A stretch of 14,950 nt of DNA from CAZLMF01 sp964560565 (GTDB lineage Bacteria > Bacillota > Clostridia > Oscillospirales > Ruminococcaceae): positions 1 to 14,950 of the forward strand of contig CAZLMF010000043.1 of the NCBI GenBank assembly GCA_964560565.1, read 5' to 3'. A model generated the notes under the pieces. The model was not told where the DNA came from and searched no databases. It saw nothing but the letters and a program-made list of their open reading frames with translations. Shown in pieces: positions 13,935 to 14,950 of this stretch (position 1 is the stretch's first letter; each line of letters opens with the position of its first letter). The translations under genes were made by a program, and so were the position numbers.

Positions 13935-13971
13935 TTCAATTAAAATACAAAATATTATTAGGAGCATAACT

Positions 13972-14205
13972 ATGGAGAAAAATAGTAACCTTTCACAACT
14001 GCATGAAGGAGAGCATGCGGTTGTCCAAAAAATCCTAACCACAGGGGCAATGCGCCGAAGACTTTTAGATTTAGGATTAATCGAGGGCACAAAGGTACAG
14101 TGCCTGCAAAAAAGCCCTGCAGGTGACCCGATAGCCTTTCTTGTGCGCGGTGCGCAAATTGCTCTGCGAAGTGAGGACAGCGAAACTATAATAGTAGCAG
14201 TATAA
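13972..14205 (+). CDS. feoA: FeoA, ferrous iron transport accessory protein
   Basis: Small cytoplasmic SH3-fold protein of 77 residues that works with FeoB in Fe(II) uptake. The family pattern is clear: LSQLHEGEHAVVQKI (7-21), MRRRLLDLGLIEGTKVQCLQKSPAGDPI (27-54), and LVRGAQIALRSEDSETIIV (57-75). The ATG at 13972 has AGGAG seven bases upstream. feoB starts 20 bases after the stop, so both are one operon. The first few residues are poorly conserved in the family, and the protein is full length. Confidence 0.95.
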   Translation: MEKNSNLSQLHEGEHAVVQKILTTGAMRRRLLDLGLIEGTKVQCLQKSPAGDPIAFLVRGAQIALRSEDSETIIVAV

Positions 14206-14225
14206 GTGTATAATAGGAGGTAGAC

Positions 14226-14950
14226 ATGGGGCTTACAACAGCGTCAACAGGCATCTCCGCTGTGCAGGAAAGCAGTTTAGTGCCCTTAGGGCGAAGCAAA
14301 AATGCAAATGAGCGAGTAATTGCTCTTGCAGGCAACCCCAACGTAGGAAAAAGCACAGTTTTCAACGCCCTTACCGGGCTTAATCAGCATACGGGCAATT
14401 GGGCAGGAAAAACCGTTTCAATTGCTCAGGGAAAATATACCTTTAAGGAAACCGACTACATAATCGTGGATTTACCCGGCACATATTCCCTAATGGCACA
14501 TTCCGCCGAGGAGGAAATCGCAAGGGACTTCATATGCTTTGGCGGTGCGGATGCAGTAGTCGTGGTGTGTGATGCGACTTGCCTTGAGCGCAATATGAAC
14601 TTGGTGCTGCAAGCCCTTGAAATCACGCCAAATGTGGTGGTATGCGTAAACCTTATGGACCAAGCAAAGCAAAGAGGGATACGCATTGACCTTAATAGGC
14701 TTTCAGAAAGCCTTGGAGTGCCTGTGGTAGGCACTAGCGCAAGAAGCGGAAAAGGCATATCAAGTCTTTGCGAGGCGGTGGAGGATATTCACCCGAAAGC
14801 GCCTTTCAAAATGCGCTATACACATACTATTGAAAGAGCTATCGCCTTAGTTGAGGCGCAAATTGCCCCCATTTTAGGCGATAGGATAAATCCCAGATGG
14901 GTTGCACTGCGACTGCTAGATAGCGATGAAGCGCTTGTGTCCTCTCTTGC
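14226..14950 (+). CDS. feoB: FeoB, ferrous iron transport protein B (N-terminal part, cut by window edge)
   Basis: G-protein-coupled Fe(II) permease of the inner membrane. The 241 visible codons cover the cytosolic GTPase domain and the start of the helical GDI-like domain; the membrane part is beyond the edge. All G motifs are present: G1 GNPNVGKST (36-44), the switch-I threonine in GNWAGKTVS (57-65), G3 DLPGTYSL, G4 NLMD and G5 TSARSG. The 30-residue leader MGLTTASTGISAVQES before the G domain is typical of clostridial FeoB. The ATG at 14226 is preceded by GGAGG with five bases of spacing. It forms an operon with feoA, likely under the neighbouring metal-dependent regulator. Confidence 0.96.
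   Translation, partial: MGLTTASTGISAVQESSLVPLGRSKNANERVIALAGNPNVGKSTVFNALTGLNQHTGNWAGKTVSIAQGKYTFKETDYIIVDLPGTYSLMAHSAEEEIARDFICFGGADAVVVVCDATCLERNMNLVLQALEITPNVVVCVNLMDQAKQRGIRIDLNRLSESLGVPVVGTSARSGKGISSLCEAVEDIHPKAPFKMRYTHTIERAIALVEAQIAPILGDRINPRWVALRLLDSDEALVSSL

Overview
The window reads as chromosomal DNA of an anaerobic, low-to-mid GC Firmicute of the class Clostridia, probably a gut Oscillospiraceae/Ruminococcaceae-like lineage known from a metagenome assembly. The grounds are a fermentative pyruvate formate-lyase, a class II fructose-bisphosphate aldolase, FeoA/FeoB with the N-terminal extension seen in clostridial FeoB, strong AGGAGG-type ribosome binding sites and sigma-A promoters. 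A 100-N scaffold gap flanked by an exact 55-base duplication points to a short-read de Bruijn assembly. No phage, insertion sequence, CRISPR array, tRNA or rRNA was seen.

Left part (1-7261, all minus strand): a pyruvate formate-lyase gene whose last codons lie beyond the window edge, preceded by a leader rich in inverted repeats. Next comes a two-gene unit, an HD-domain hydrolase followed after two bases by a COG4905/CmpB-type membrane protein with a TTG start. Then, past a terminator, comes a unit of rlmB and a large membrane protein. The large protein looks like a P-type ATPase fold whose catalytic motifs are all degraded, fused to a long charged N-terminus that carries a repeated DDIL-type motif.

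Middle (7262-9036): the assembly gap, a strongly self-complementary leader upstream of rlmB, a 91-residue C-terminally anchored small protein, a spacer with six GTTGAA repeats and a near-consensus DnaA box, and a DUF6062-like protein with two Cys/His modules.

Right part (9037-14950): an OGG1-type DNA glycosylase, then fructose-bisphosphate aldolase. After these come a queuosine-precursor transporter (QueT) behind what looks like a preQ1-I riboswitch, and glutamine-dependent NAD synthetase. A DtxR/MntR-family regulator, convergent with nadE and sharing a terminator hairpin with it, is divergent from feoA-feoB; a palindrome between them is a candidate metal-responsive operator. feoB runs off the right edge.

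Most genes are ordinary housekeeping or accessory metabolism. The parts that deserve attention are the pseudo-P-type ATPase (3903-6440), the structured rlmB leader (7500-7622) and the GTTGAA cluster (8037-8160).
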